Shown piece after piece: positions 9,003 to 18,157 of a DNA stretch of 64,000 bases. Every line of letters starts with the position of its first letter. Position 1 is the stretch's first letter. Below the pieces are notes generated by a model. It made no database searches. It was not told where the DNA came from and saw only the letters and a program-made list of their open reading frames with translations. The translations under genes and the position numbers were made by a program. Origin of the DNA: Nostoc sp. CHAB 5824 (GTDB lineage Bacteria; Cyanobacteriota; Cyanobacteriia; Cyanobacteriales; Nostocaceae); the NCBI RefSeq assembly GCF_020829665.1, contig NZ_JAIVFT010000001.1, positions 186,001 to 250,000 on the forward strand, read 5' to 3'.

Positions 9003-10376
9003 CTAATGATTTAAATGTTTGAGAATCAACGAGCAAACATCTGTGGCTTCAATTCGATCTTCATCAACTAAGTGAGTTTGATGGGTGATAAATAAAGGCC
9101 CTTCATCTGAAGAAGTGGTAATGTGACCGTGAGAGCCACGTACTAGGGAAGCATCCAGAGGAATGACATCCATCAGGTAGCGAAAACCCAGTTGTTTCTT
9201 AAGTAGTTTGAGAGCAATTTTTCCTTGAGGAAATTTTATTTGCGGATCAAGGAAAAGTTCTACAGGATCGTAACCAGGTTTGCGGTGGATATCTACGGTT
9301 CTAGCAAAATCAGGCGCTTTTGCATCATCGAGCCAATAATAATAAGTAAACCAAGCGTCAGGCCCGGCGATCGCAACTAATTCCCCTGATCTAGGATGAG
9401 CAAGATGGTAGGCTTGTTTACCTTCTTCATCCAATACCTGTGCTACGCCTTCAGTGGCTTCTAAAAGCGATCGCACTTTTGGGATATACGCCGGATCATT
9501 GACATAAACATGAGCAATTTGATGATCGGCAACAGCAAAGGCAATGCTAGCACCAAAATCGAGCAGTTCTCGCCCTAATTCTTCTCGCACAGCAATTAAA
9601 CCGTTTTCCCGTAGTACACGGTTCAAATCCACAGCTTTGGAAACTGGGGTAATGCCATACTCAGAAAGAATAATTACCTGAGTATTGCGTGCTTGATAAT
9701 ATTCAATTAAATCGCCACAAACAGCATCAATTTCTCGCAAATCTGCTTGAATCTGTGTTTCATTGTTACCAAATTTTTGCAAACAGTAATCTAAATGCGG
9801 TAGATAAACTAGTGATAATGTAGGGCTGTAACGTTCCTCAATCCATTTTGCCGAATTGGCAATCCATTGACTAGAACTAATGGAAGTTTTTGGTCCCCAA
9901 AAATCGAACAAAGGGAAGTTACCTAAATCAGATTGAATTTGCGATCGCACATCACTAGGATGGGTATAAATATCAGGTAATTTTCTGCCATCTGCGGGAT
10001 ACATCGGGCGCGGTGTAATGGCATAATCGACTGAGGAATACATGTTGTACCACCAAAAAAGGTTGGCACAAGTGAAGTTTGGATCAATAGATTTAGCTAT
10101 TTCCCAAACTTTAGGAGCCTGGACTAATTTATTAGACTGCCGCCAGAACTTTACCTCACATTCATCGCGGAAGTACCAACCATTAGCGACAATTCCATGT
10201 TCATCAGGCAATTTTCCTGTTAAATAAGTAGCCTGAACAGAACAAGTCACAGCAGGTAAAACTGTTGCGATTGGGACTACTTGCCCAATAGCCGCCCAAG
10301 AAGATAAAAACGGAGTGTTTTCTCCTAGTAAACTGGGCGTTAATCCCACGACATTTAGAACAACAGTTTTCTGCAT
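9003..10376 (-). CDS. eboF: EboF, alkaline-phosphatase-superfamily phosphodiesterase
   Basis: The 457-residue protein is of the type I phosphodiesterase/nucleotide pyrophosphatase fold: VVLNVVGLTPSLLG at the start, VLPAVTCSVQATYLTGKLP (catalytic Thr in the AVTCS region) and later ILSEYGI and RGSHGHITT metal-site-like motifs. It closes the ebo operon, 15 bases after eboE, with a strong AAAAGGAG ribosome site before its ATG. The ebo genes help move the scytonemin monomer to the periplasm in N. punctiforme; this enzyme's own substrate is unknown. Confidence 0.85.
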   Translation of the reverse strand: MQKTVVLNVVGLTPSLLGENTPFLSSWAAIGQVVPIATVLPAVTCSVQATYLTGKLPDEHGIVANGWYFRDECEVKFWRQSNKLVQAPKVWEIAKSIDPNFTCANLFWWYNMYSSVDYAITPRPMYPADGRKLPDIYTHPSDVRSQIQSDLGNFPLFDFWGPKTSISSSQWIANSAKWIEERYSPTLSLVYLPHLDYCLQKFGNNETQIQADLREIDAVCGDLIEYYQARNTQVIILSEYGITPVSKAVDLNRVLRENGLIAVREELGRELLDFGASIAFAVADHQIAHVYVNDPAYIPKVRSLLEATEGVAQVLDEEGKQAYHLAHPRSGELVAIAGPDAWFTYYYWLDDAKAPDFARTVDIHRKPGYDPVELFLDPQIKFPQGKIALKLLKKQLGFRYLMDVIPLDASLVRGSHGHITTSSDEGPLFITHQTHLVDEDRIEATDVCSLILKHLNH

Positions 10377-10391
10377 AAAGTTAATCTCCTT

Positions 10392-11618
10392 TTAATTTGC
10401 GGCAAATTCTTTTAATACCCACTCATATTCCCGCTGAATAGAAGTCAGTAAATCTATCTTCATTTCTGATGGCAATACATCCCAAGTGTAAGTCTCAATT
10501 TCTAAATGTGAGCAAGCATTGTTTGTTTGAAGCATATGCAAAACAGTAGCAATGTCATCTTGGGTAGATTGCAAAATTTGATAATCATGAATAAAAATTG
10601 GGACATGGAAGTGAGTACGCCATTCTTCAGCCAGAGATTGTTCTAAATGCGGTAATGCAGTTATTAAATCAGGATAGTGATGGAGTGTACCATCACTGCG
10701 ACGTTCTATTACTTGGTGAAGATAAGTAGATTCAGCAAAAGGACGTAAGCGTTTAACTATCAAACTACGTTTTTCTATTTCAGCAGGTATTTTTACTTTA
10801 ATCGCGGCACTGATTTGAATCTTGCCAATCTTAATTCCTGCCGATTGCAAACGCGCAAATACAGATTTTGGCTCCTCATACTCAACTGAAAAATGGCATG
10901 TATCATAGCAAACTCGAACGTGTTCTAGCAATTTGCTTTCTGCCAAATTTTGCTCGATATTTAATTTCTCTGATAAGTAATTACCGCCAATTGGCAATAA
11001 CCAATTTTGATAGAAGTCAATTACTTCTAAGGTATTTTCAATTAAACCATCAGGCTCAGGTTCTAAATCAATATGGAGTATCTTTCCTGTTTCTTCACAG
11101 ATGCGAATCATTTCTATAACAACTGATGCTATGTTCAAACAACTCTTTTTCAGAACTGTCTCAAAAGCTGCTTGGTCTTTTTGCCACCAAGGTTTATAGG
11201 ATAATGGCAGTGTAGAAATTCCGCCATCCAGTCCTTCTGGCAACAGAGTAGCTAAAATTTGTGCCAAGTTTAATGTATAATTTACACGTTCTTGTGTAGA
11301 CCAATCTGGTGCATAAACTTGGTCTTTTACCACCTGTCGATGGAATCCGCCATAAGGAAATCCATTTAAGGTAAAAACGTATAAATTGTGTTGAGTTAGC
11401 CAGCCTTGGAATTGAGCTAAATTATTGTTTTCTAAAAGTTGTTTAGCGGCTGCATCTGCTAACCTCAAACCAATACCAAAAGCTTCTGTAGATGATAAAC
11501 GTGACTTAAGATTGAGAACATATTTTTCTAAATTGGCAAAAACCTCTAGCCAACTTTCACCAGGATGAATATTGGTGCAATAAGTTAAGTGAAAATTATT
11601 GTTTTTTGTAATTTTCAT
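10392..11618 (-). CDS. eboE: EboE, metabolite traffic protein (sugar-phosphate isomerase-like)
   Basis: The 408-residue protein has a xylose-isomerase-like TIM-barrel layout: FHLTYCTNIHPGESW at the N-terminus, ILHIDLEPEPDGLIENT with acidic metal-ligand candidates, and VRVCYDTCHFSVEYE. These match EboE of the ebo cluster. It follows eboC after about 140 bases that hold a hairpin (11694-11719) and is tightly coupled to eboF. The biochemical reaction is not established; the role in precursor export is known only at cluster level. Confidence 0.85.
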   Translation of the reverse strand: MKITKNNNFHLTYCTNIHPGESWLEVFANLEKYVLNLKSRLSSTEAFGIGLRLADAAAKQLLENNNLAQFQGWLTQHNLYVFTLNGFPYGGFHRQVVKDQVYAPDWSTQERVNYTLNLAQILATLLPEGLDGGISTLPLSYKPWWQKDQAAFETVLKKSCLNIASVVIEMIRICEETGKILHIDLEPEPDGLIENTLEVIDFYQNWLLPIGGNYLSEKLNIEQNLAESKLLEHVRVCYDTCHFSVEYEEPKSVFARLQSAGIKIGKIQISAAIKVKIPAEIEKRSLIVKRLRPFAESTYLHQVIERRSDGTLHHYPDLITALPHLEQSLAEEWRTHFHVPIFIHDYQILQSTQDDIATVLHMLQTNNACSHLEIETYTWDVLPSEMKIDLLTSIQREYEWVLKEFAAN

Positions 11619-11693
11619 TTTCTAGCTTTATCCCTTGTTTCTGTAATATTTTTTTGGCTTCTACTATTTCACAACTTGCAACATATTCATGAC

Positions 11694-11719
11694 TATGGGC
11701 GCATATCTGTGCGCCCATA
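11694..11719 (-). terminator. Hairpin between eboC and eboE
   Basis: TATGGGCGCA and its complement TGCGCCCATA form a 10-bp stem with a 6-base loop in the eboC-eboE gap. It lacks a clear U-tract on the minus strand, so attenuation or mRNA processing within the operon is as likely as termination. Confidence 0.5.
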
Positions 11720-11758
11720 TAGCCGATTTATGCTATTACTGAGTGTATACATTCCAAT

Positions 11759-12691
11759 TTAAGTAACAGCAAATACTTTTGCTAACTTCATCGAAAATGG
11801 TAGCAAAATTAGAACGAATAAACCGTAATACAAACCAGCAAAACCAGATGCAACGGTTGCATCTAAGACTATTAGAGATAAAACGCCTATTTTCACGGCA
11901 TTTCGGATGTTTTCGGCTACTGGTTCACGTGCCGCTTTGATAAAATTAGGCAAGACTCTGATAGCTAATAAAACAGCAAATGGTAGTGCTGCGATCGCTG
12001 TATACTCTTCTAATAATCCTAAAGCTAAAACTGCCGTCAAAACTATTGCAATTAGCAGTAATGCGAGTACTCCTGTAATCTTCTTACCTCCGTGAACTTC
12101 ACCCTGGCTAATTGCGGTGATAGCCGCAATGTAAAGAACAGGAATCACTGCTAAATACCAACGTTCTCCTACTATTGCAGGTACAGCACTTACACCTAAT
12201 AATAAGTTACTGCCACGGCACAAACCCATATTTAAAGGGCCAAAAAAAGGATGATGTTTGGCGAGTGAGTTATACAGTAGGCATGAAAGAGTGATAAAAA
12301 TAGCGATCGCAGCACTCAACCAGGATACTTGAAAAGCAGCTATAATCCCGATCACAAATAGTATACTCCCCAATAAAGTAGCATTTTCACGAGATACGCG
12401 ACCACTGGGAATTGCTCTATTTGGTCGCTCTTTTGCATCTAATTCAGCATCAAAAACATCATTAAAAACTATACCGCCGCCGTATAAGCCAGTTGTAGCC
12501 AATAACAACCAAGCTAATGGAATTAGTATGGCAAAACTTGCTTCTCCATTGATTAATTTGGTAAAAATAATCCCAGAGCCGGAAGCAGCAAAGCCAACAA
12601 AAATATCCGCCCAAGCAGTAACAATATTAGCAGGACGAATTAATTCCAGATAACCCCGCCAGCTTTGAAAATTTAAGCTTGCAACATTCAC
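11759..12691 (-). CDS. eboC: EboC, UbiA-like prenyltransferase family membrane protein
   Basis: The 310-residue polytopic protein has the UbiA fold: ELIRPANIVTAWADIFVGF at the start, the first Asp-rich motif NDVFDAELDAKERPNR (about 77-92), and several later membrane spans. The second Asp-rich motif usual in UbiA enzymes is weak: the corresponding loop reads SQGEVHGGKKITG. EboC is the membrane component of the ebo cluster. Whether it transfers prenyl groups or has become a transporter-like protein is open. Confidence 0.85.
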   Translation of the reverse strand: MNVASLNFQSWRGYLELIRPANIVTAWADIFVGFAASGSGIIFTKLINGEASFAILIPLAWLLLATTGLYGGGIVFNDVFDAELDAKERPNRAIPSGRVSRENATLLGSILFVIGIIAAFQVSWLSAAIAIFITLSCLLYNSLAKHHPFFGPLNMGLCRGSNLLLGVSAVPAIVGERWYLAVIPVLYIAAITAISQGEVHGGKKITGVLALLLIAIVLTAVLALGLLEEYTAIAALPFAVLLAIRVLPNFIKAAREPVAENIRNAVKIGVLSLIVLDATVASGFAGLYYGLFVLILLPFSMKLAKVFAVT

Positions 12692-12786
12692 TTATCCGCC
12701 TCCGTGCCTAGTAATTTCTCAAAATAAACCGCATATTACAAATGAATCAGATATTGATGTAATTTCTTTTCTTCACTCCCCAGTAC

Positions 12787-12806
12787 AGACGCGATTAATC
12801 GCGTCT
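12787..12806. repeat. 20-bp palindrome, third copy
   Basis: AGACGCGATTAATCGCGTCT is identical to the copies at 4910 and 4948. It lies just after the eboB stop on the minus strand and could form a hairpin in the operon mRNA. Confidence 0.8.
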
Positions 12807-12814
12807 CTCCCTTT

Positions 12815-13723
12815 CTACTCAATCAACACATAATCTGAAACTGATTTGATTCCTGGTTCTTGTCCCCGCAACACAGAATTACCATTGAACAACTGACGTT
12901 GATCAATAGATTCGGGATTGAGCCAGTCTGATGCTTGCATCTGCCCAGTTTGACTGTAAGCAGCTAGGGCATTCTCATAACAAACTGCTCGCACATGTTC
13001 TTCAGTAATGCCCCTATCTAACATTAACTGAGCCGTTTTCGGGACTGCCAAAGGATCGCTAATACCCCAATCAGCACTACTATCTACAATGATGCGATCG
13101 CGTCCATACTTGCGGACAACTTCTACCATCCTGGCGTTACCCATCTTCGTCTGTGGATAAATTGTAAAAGCTGCCCAAAAACCCCGTCCTAATACTTCCT
13201 CAACGGTTTCCTCGTTGTTGTGATCAATAATTACTTGTGAGGGATCTAAGCCATATTCAATACAGCGATCCATACTCCGACTAGCACCCATCTTTTTATT
13301 GCGATGAGGCGTATGAATTAGCACCAACATATCGAGTTCTTTGGCTAATGCTAACTGTTGACAAAAGTACTTATCTTCTGCTTCTGTCATGTCGTCATAG
13401 CCAATTTCACCAATAGCAACAACACCTTCTTTACAAGCATAAAGTGGTAACAGTTCTATAACTTCTGCTGCTAGTGCCTCATTGTTAGCTTCTTTCGGAT
13501 TGAGGCCAATTGTGCAGTAATGTTGGATGCCAAATTGACTAGCACGAAACCGTTCCCAGCCCACAAGACTGCTGAAGTAGTCTTTGAATGTGCCAGCGTT
13601 CGTTCGCGGTTGTCCTAACCAAAAGGCTGGTTCAATAACGGCGACAATACCATATTCCCGCATTACTAAGTAGTCGTAAGTAGTGCGCGAACACATGTGA
13701 ATGTGAGGATCGATGAACATCAT
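12815..13723 (-). CDS. eboB: EboB, TatD-family metal-dependent hydrolase
   Basis: The 302-residue amidohydrolase-superfamily protein starts MMFIDPHIHMCSRTTYDYL, with the metal-binding HIH pair near the N-terminus. It keeps GEIGYDDM, LVLIHTPHRNK and IVDSSADWG, the Glu, His and Asp positions of TatD-like sites. The ATG pair at 13723/13720 is preferred over an upstream TTG at 13741, which would add six residues unlike the family. It lies between eboA and eboC in the ebo operon; substrate unknown. Confidence 0.85.
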   Translation of the reverse strand: MMFIDPHIHMCSRTTYDYLVMREYGIVAVIEPAFWLGQPRTNAGTFKDYFSSLVGWERFRASQFGIQHYCTIGLNPKEANNEALAAEVIELLPLYACKEGVVAIGEIGYDDMTEAEDKYFCQQLALAKELDMLVLIHTPHRNKKMGASRSMDRCIEYGLDPSQVIIDHNNEETVEEVLGRGFWAAFTIYPQTKMGNARMVEVVRKYGRDRIIVDSSADWGISDPLAVPKTAQLMLDRGITEEHVRAVCYENALAAYSQTGQMQASDWLNPESIDQRQLFNGNSVLRGQEPGIKSVSDYVLIE

Positions 13724-13861
13724 AAGTAATTCTAAATTCAAAATTCAAAATGAAAAACCCAATATCAGCAAATATCCTGGCTGCTGACTGTATGTGGTTT
13801 CAATGTGGAATAGCTTGCTGTTGCTAAATGATGGATAATTTCATTTGCAGACTGACAGGCG

Positions 13862-13889
13862 TTAGCGTAGCTCGCCGCAGGCATCGCAG
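13862..13889. repeat. Dispersed GC-rich repeat forming the end of eboA
   Basis: GCGTAGCTCGCCGCAGGCAT resembles sequences at 20490-20515 (inside the glycosyltransferase gene) and about 43550-43580 (CCCGCCGTAGGCATCGC). This is a long-known type of Nostoc dispersed repeat. Confidence 0.65.
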
Positions 13890-14743
13890 CTAAAACTGCT
13901 CCAAGTCAGATTACCTTGTTGAATGGATGACTGTAAATTTGGGTAATGAGAAAGTAATGCTTGCGCTTCGGGTAAAGGAGACTCAGCACAAGCTAAGGCT
14001 GCTGCTTCTTGCTCGTCTATATCCCCATTAGCCAGTACTTTTTCCAAATCTGTGATGATTGCGCTATCCGCAAATCGCCCTACAGGTCGCCAAAGTTCTG
14101 GCGTAACTGAGCGTTTAGCTGCCCAACGTTCATGGGCATAGTCTGCCAACATCCTCGCCAATTCTGGGTTAGCACGCCGATCCAGACCCCAAATTAGATG
14201 CAACGGACTGCCGACAAACACAGCCTTCAACACCATCTGATTCCAAGCAGCATTATCTAAATAATCTGCTGGATAAGGGTTACGTAGTGCTATGGCTTGG
14301 AAAACATTACTCATATTGCTGCGAATTCCTTCAGCAGCGCGATGGCGATGTAACTCTGGATGGGGTAATAGCGGCAAACTTTGATAAAGGACAACTAACT
14401 CCCCCATATCGGCAGTGGAGAAGAATTTATCAAGCGATCGCACATACCCCTCAGTATCATCGTGGGGCAAAGCTAGAAGCAAGAGTGTACGACCTGCTTG
14501 ATCTACACTCCAATGACCAGGATTCCAACCGGGAATCACATTCTGTGCTGCTTCCAAGTCCTGGAATGTTAGCTGCAAATCTTGTTTACCTAGATAACGT
14601 GGCACAGCACTAAAAGCCGTAAAAAACACTCTCTCAGCAGCGCCGCTAGCAATCTCTGCCTGCTTCTGTTCCAGCCAAGCAAAAGCTTTCTCTGAAAGAG
14701 ATTTTAACAGCCAATGATACAGTAACTTGTTTACTTTACTCAT
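13862..14743 (-). CDS. eboA: EboA-domain protein
   Basis: The protein is about 293 residues from the ATG at 14743 (MSKVNKLLYHWL); an upstream ATG at 14803 would add 20 residues unlike the family. It is helical and soluble, with RVFFTAFSAVPRYLGK and WSVDQAGRTLLLLALP typical of EboA. It is the first gene of the minus-strand ebo set. The last residues (ACGELR and the stop) are encoded by a dispersed repeat (about 13862-13889), so the natural C-terminus seems replaced. Molecular function unknown. Confidence 0.8.
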   Translation of the reverse strand: MSKVNKLLYHWLLKSLSEKAFAWLEQKQAEIASGAAERVFFTAFSAVPRYLGKQDLQLTFQDLEAAQNVIPGWNPGHWSVDQAGRTLLLLALPHDDTEGYVRSLDKFFSTADMGELVVLYQSLPLLPHPELHRHRAAEGIRSNMSNVFQAIALRNPYPADYLDNAAWNQMVLKAVFVGSPLHLIWGLDRRANPELARMLADYAHERWAAKRSVTPELWRPVGRFADSAIITDLEKVLANGDIDEQEAAALACAESPLPEAQALLSHYPNLQSSIQQGNLTWSSFSCDACGELR

Positions 14744-15218
14744 GATGAATTTCAGGAAAAGTTGCCCAACTTTTTTGTGACAACTAAGTATAAAATATAT
14801 CACAAAAATTGATACTTTGTGATTAAAGCAGCTAGATAATATACTACTGAGATTATAACTTCATTGAAACTATAAAAATTTCCCGATTTTAAATAAGATA
14901 CTGTGAAGATATCATTTTGATTAGATAAATCATCAAATTGTCTTACGGAATAAAATTAGAATTTTATGTAATAATGATATCTATAGCCAATTGTGAAATA
15001 TAAAGTCTAGGCATCAATAAAATTGCAAGTTAGTGTTATTTTGAGTTTTTCATACTAAGAGGATAAACTTCAAAATAACGATTAATGTATTACCTATTTT
15101 TGCTAGTAAATTATTTTCAAATTGAATTTATAGAAAAATTTATTCTGTCAAATTTACAATCGAAACTGATAGTAGATTTGCATATGTTTACATTTACTTA
15201 AAAAGTAATAATATTCCA
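14744..15218. promoter_or_regulatory. Divergent AT-rich region between eboA and eboD
   Basis: These 475 bases separate eboA (minus) from eboD (plus) and are strongly AT-rich with no coding frame. Both halves of the ebo set must be transcribed from here, so shared control is likely. No named operator was recognised. Confidence 0.55.
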
Positions 15219-16421
15219 ATGGCTATTTACCAAAAAACCGCTCTTAATCTGCAACCAATTAATCAATCTGTTCGCGTGACCTTTAACTATGATATTCACT
15301 TCACTAGAGGTCTGTTTCAGTTAGATAATCCTTTACTCGCACAAGCGATCGCCGCAGATGGAGAGACAGCTCCAAAACAAGTGCTAGCAGTGGTAGATGC
15401 AGGATTTTTACAGTATCAGGATGGGTTGCTAAAAAAATTATCAGTCTATGCCCAGTATTATGAAGATGTACTAACCCTGAGCGGTGAACCGATAGTAGTT
15501 CCGGGTGGAGAAGCAGTCAAGAACGATTCTAGATTTATAGAGCAAATTCATCAGCAGATCAATGTAGCTGGATTGTGCCGTCACTCCTACGTCTTAGCAA
15601 TTGGAGGTGGAGCCGTCCTAGACATGGCAGGATACGCCGCAACAACGGCTCACCGAGGAATTCGACTACTACGAGTACCAACAACAGTATTAGGGCAAAA
15701 TGATTCGGGTGTAGGAGTAAAAAACGGAATCAACGCCTTCGGTAAGAAAAACTTTTTGGGTACATTCATGCCACCTTATGCGGTCTTGAATGACTTTGAT
15801 TTTCTTACTAGCCTTGACGATCGAGATTGGCGATCGGGTATTGCAGAAGCGGTGAAAGTAGCGCTGATTAAAGATGCAGATTTCTTCGATTTCATTATGA
15901 CTAATGCCGATAAATTGGCTAATCGAGACATGGACATAATGGAAAGGCTGATCTATCGTTGTTCTCAGTTGCACTTAGAGCATATTGCTAGTAGCGGCGA
16001 CCCCTTTGAAATGGGTTCATCGCGTCCTTTGGATTTTGGACACTGGGCTGCTCACAAACTAGAGCATTTAACTAATTACAGTCTACGTCATGGTGAGGCT
16101 GTAGCGATCGGCATTGCTTTGGACACAACCTATTCATATTTAACAGGTCAACTCTTGCAATCTGAGTGGCAAAAGGTTCTAAGTACACTTAAGAAACTAG
16201 GCTTTACTTTGTACGTATCAGCGCTGACAGAACAATTAGACGAACTAGACCATCCGCATTGTTTATTTAGAGGGCTTATCGAGTTCCGTGAACACTTAGG
16301 AGGAAAATTGACAATCACTCTTTTACAAGGAATCGGGCAAGGAATAGAAGTTCACCAGGTGGATTTGTCTTTGTATAGAGATGCTATTTTGATGCTGCAA
16401 AATTGGGAAGTTTTGCATTAA
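15219..16421 (+). CDS. eboD: EboD, 3-dehydroquinate synthase-like protein
   Basis: The 400-residue protein is of the AroB / sugar-phosphate cyclase superfamily, with an N-terminal NAD-binding half (VLAIGGGAVLDMAGYAA, then RVPTTVLGQNDSGVGVKNG). In the C-terminal half, zinc ligands are expected at the Glu of GIAEAVKVALIKD, the His of DFGHWAAHKLE and the His of YSLRHGEAVAIGIA. It is divergent from eboA, unlike the co-directional arrangement usual for ebo clusters. The fold is clear; product inferred. Confidence 0.85.
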   Translation: MAIYQKTALNLQPINQSVRVTFNYDIHFTRGLFQLDNPLLAQAIAADGETAPKQVLAVVDAGFLQYQDGLLKKLSVYAQYYEDVLTLSGEPIVVPGGEAVKNDSRFIEQIHQQINVAGLCRHSYVLAIGGGAVLDMAGYAATTAHRGIRLLRVPTTVLGQNDSGVGVKNGINAFGKKNFLGTFMPPYAVLNDFDFLTSLDDRDWRSGIAEAVKVALIKDADFFDFIMTNADKLANRDMDIMERLIYRCSQLHLEHIASSGDPFEMGSSRPLDFGHWAAHKLEHLTNYSLRHGEAVAIGIALDTTYSYLTGQLLQSEWQKVLSTLKKLGFTLYVSALTEQLDELDHPHCLFRGLIEFREHLGGKLTITLLQGIGQGIEVHQVDLSLYRDAILMLQNWEVLH

Positions 16422-16460
16422 TTTTTCTTTGAATGCATCGCCCAAATTTCCAGGCGATCG

Positions 16461-16766
16461 CTACTTCGTGGTTCTAAATTGCAAAATACTTTTTAGCTCC
16501 TCTTCTTCTTCCTTGAGAACGTGGTAAAGCTCCCAATTCTGTTGGAGATTTAACCAAAACTCTGAACTATTTCCAAAAAATTTTGATAACCTTATTGCCG
16601 TACTAGGTGTAATACCTCGCTTTTGATTTACAAGCTCATTTATTCGCTGATAAGGAACGTGAAGTGCATCTGCAAGTTCTCTTTGGGTTATTCCCATTGG
16701 GTCTAGAAAATCTTTAAGTAATATTTCACCTGGATGTGATGGGGGTCTATACTTTGGAACTCTCAT
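16461..16766 (-). CDS. higA: HigA-type antitoxin
   Basis: The 101-residue XRE-type DNA-binding protein has the HigA signature (PPSHPGEILLKDFLDPMGIT, then QRELADALHVPYQRINELVN). It should neutralise the adjacent toxin and repress the operon. It follows the toxin gene by 13 bases in the order toxin then antitoxin, as usual for higBA. The likely operator is the palindrome at 17080-17100. Confidence 0.9.
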   Translation of the reverse strand: MRVPKYRPPSHPGEILLKDFLDPMGITQRELADALHVPYQRINELVNQKRGITPSTAIRLSKFFGNSSEFWLNLQQNWELYHVLKEEEEELKSILQFRTTK

Positions 16767-16779
16767 CTATTATTATCTC

Positions 16780-17073
16780 TTAATGGTAATCGATTATTTC
16801 AACTTCTGATGCACCCTGGAATGTCCATATAAAGCAAATTCGATATTGGTCATTAATCCGAATGCTATGCTGACCTTTACGATCGCCTTTTAGTACTTCT
16901 AACCTGTTACCCGGTGGAACTTTAATGTCATCTAGAGATAACGCTGCATTAAGCTGATCTAATTTTCTATGGGCAACTTCCCAACAGTATATAGGACATT
17001 GCTTTCGAGCTTCCTTTGAGTCATTGCCATCAAAAATATCTTCGGTTCCTTGATCCTTAAATGATACTATCAT
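16780..17073 (-). CDS. higB: HigB-type RelE-superfamily toxin
   Basis: The protein has about 97 residues from the ATG at 17073 (MIVSFKDQGTEDIFDG). A start nine bases further upstream is also possible. It has the HigB layout, with RLEVLKGDRKGQHSIRINDQ then YRICFIWTF, matching the mRNA-interferase fold of ribosome-dependent RelE/HigB toxins. It pairs with the downstream antitoxin. Confidence 0.9.
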   Translation of the reverse strand: MIVSFKDQGTEDIFDGNDSKEARKQCPIYCWEVAHRKLDQLNAALSLDDIKVPPGNRLEVLKGDRKGQHSIRINDQYRICFIWTFQGASEVEIIDYH

Positions 17074-17079
17074 AATTAA

Positions 17080-17100
17080 CATGATAACCGTGTTATCATG
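17080..17100. promoter_or_regulatory. Palindromic operator before higBA
   Basis: CATGATAA and TTATCATG form 8-bp arms with a 5-base spacer, starting seven bases before the higB start. This is the expected place for HigA autorepression. Function is inferred. Confidence 0.6.
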
Positions 17101-17150
17101 CTACCAAAAACGGAGTTGCATTATAGTCCTCTGATAAATCCTCATCCGCC

Positions 17151-17849
17151 TTATTTCCTCAACCCGCCTTGGTGTTCACAATGAAAACCTCGATTCTCCC
17201 AAGCTTGCATATCTACTTCGGCAAGTCTTGTCACGTTTGAGCATTGCGGTTGAATAATTTGACTTAAAATCGCCCAAAATAAGCTGCGTGTTACATCTAA
17301 TCCAGTTTTGGCCCAAGATTCACGATTACCAGGAACACCCAACTCCTGAACAATCTCTGTCTCTACCCAAATACCATGAGCGCCTAAAAGAATCTGTGCC
17401 ATCCATTTAGCTCTGGGTAAATGACTTGGCGAGGTAATCAACATGACTTTATGCACTCCCCAACGCCGCAGAATCGGGATACCATAATAAAAATTTTCAA
17501 AGGTAGAATTCGCGCACTTTTCTAACCAAACGTTTTGTAACTTTGCTAATTCCGACTGAAAAATTAACCATATACAAGGGTCTGGGGAACCATGAGAAAT
17601 TAAAATTGGGGTTTGCGCGTATTGTTTTGCTTGTTGGGCAATATAAGTTTCTCGACGAATACTGCCACCAAGCACAAAGAAGGCATCTACTGGCTGCGAA
17701 GAAGCAAAAACTAAGGTTATAGTGGTAAAAATCAGCCAAGCGCCCAAAACAAAGTACAATCCACCAGTTAGTTTTTGTAACGATTGCCACAAATTAGTTA
17801 AATTTATTTTAATAGAAATTAACGATTTGATAGTAAATTTACGTTTCAT
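17151..17849 (-). CDS. YdcF/SanA-like (DUF218) membrane protein
   Basis: The 232-residue protein has a membrane segment near residues 30-50 (GGLYFVLGAWLIFTTITLVF) and a DUF218 domain: VDAFFVLGGSIRRETYIAQQ, ILISHGSPDPC, HKVMLITSPSHLPRAKWMA. Relatives such as ElyC/SanA act in envelope biogenesis. Length is normal for cyanobacterial members. It ends just upstream of the higBA promoter region. Confidence 0.8.
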   Translation of the reverse strand: MKRKFTIKSLISIKINLTNLWQSLQKLTGGLYFVLGAWLIFTTITLVFASSQPVDAFFVLGGSIRRETYIAQQAKQYAQTPILISHGSPDPCIWLIFQSELAKLQNVWLEKCANSTFENFYYGIPILRRWGVHKVMLITSPSHLPRAKWMAQILLGAHGIWVETEIVQELGVPGNRESWAKTGLDVTRSLFWAILSQIIQPQCSNVTRLAEVDMQAWENRGFHCEHQGGLRK

Positions 17850-18157
17850 GACTTAGGTAACAAAACCTGATTTAATGGCTGTCTAACAGTGCTGCAATTC
17901 AACGATCAAAGTGCTATCTTATAAAAGTAATCAAGAATGCAAATATGACGCTAATCAAAGTGTCACATGTTCACTATAGCCTTCCGGAGAAGGCAAACAA
18001 ACTGAGAAATGGTTGTTAATAATGCAGCATCTTCAGCATCATTTAACGATAAAAATGATGAAGAAAGCATAGCTTAGTTTGGGGTATAAAAACTTAAAAT
18101 TTTCTAGAAAGCCTGATTGCTAAACTGTCAATAACACAATTATTCCAGCTAATATAC
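17850..18157. other. Divergent intergenic region between the YdcF and Ctp genes
   Basis: These 308 bases hold no credible gene. They should carry both promoters; no specific motif was recognised. Confidence 0.45.
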
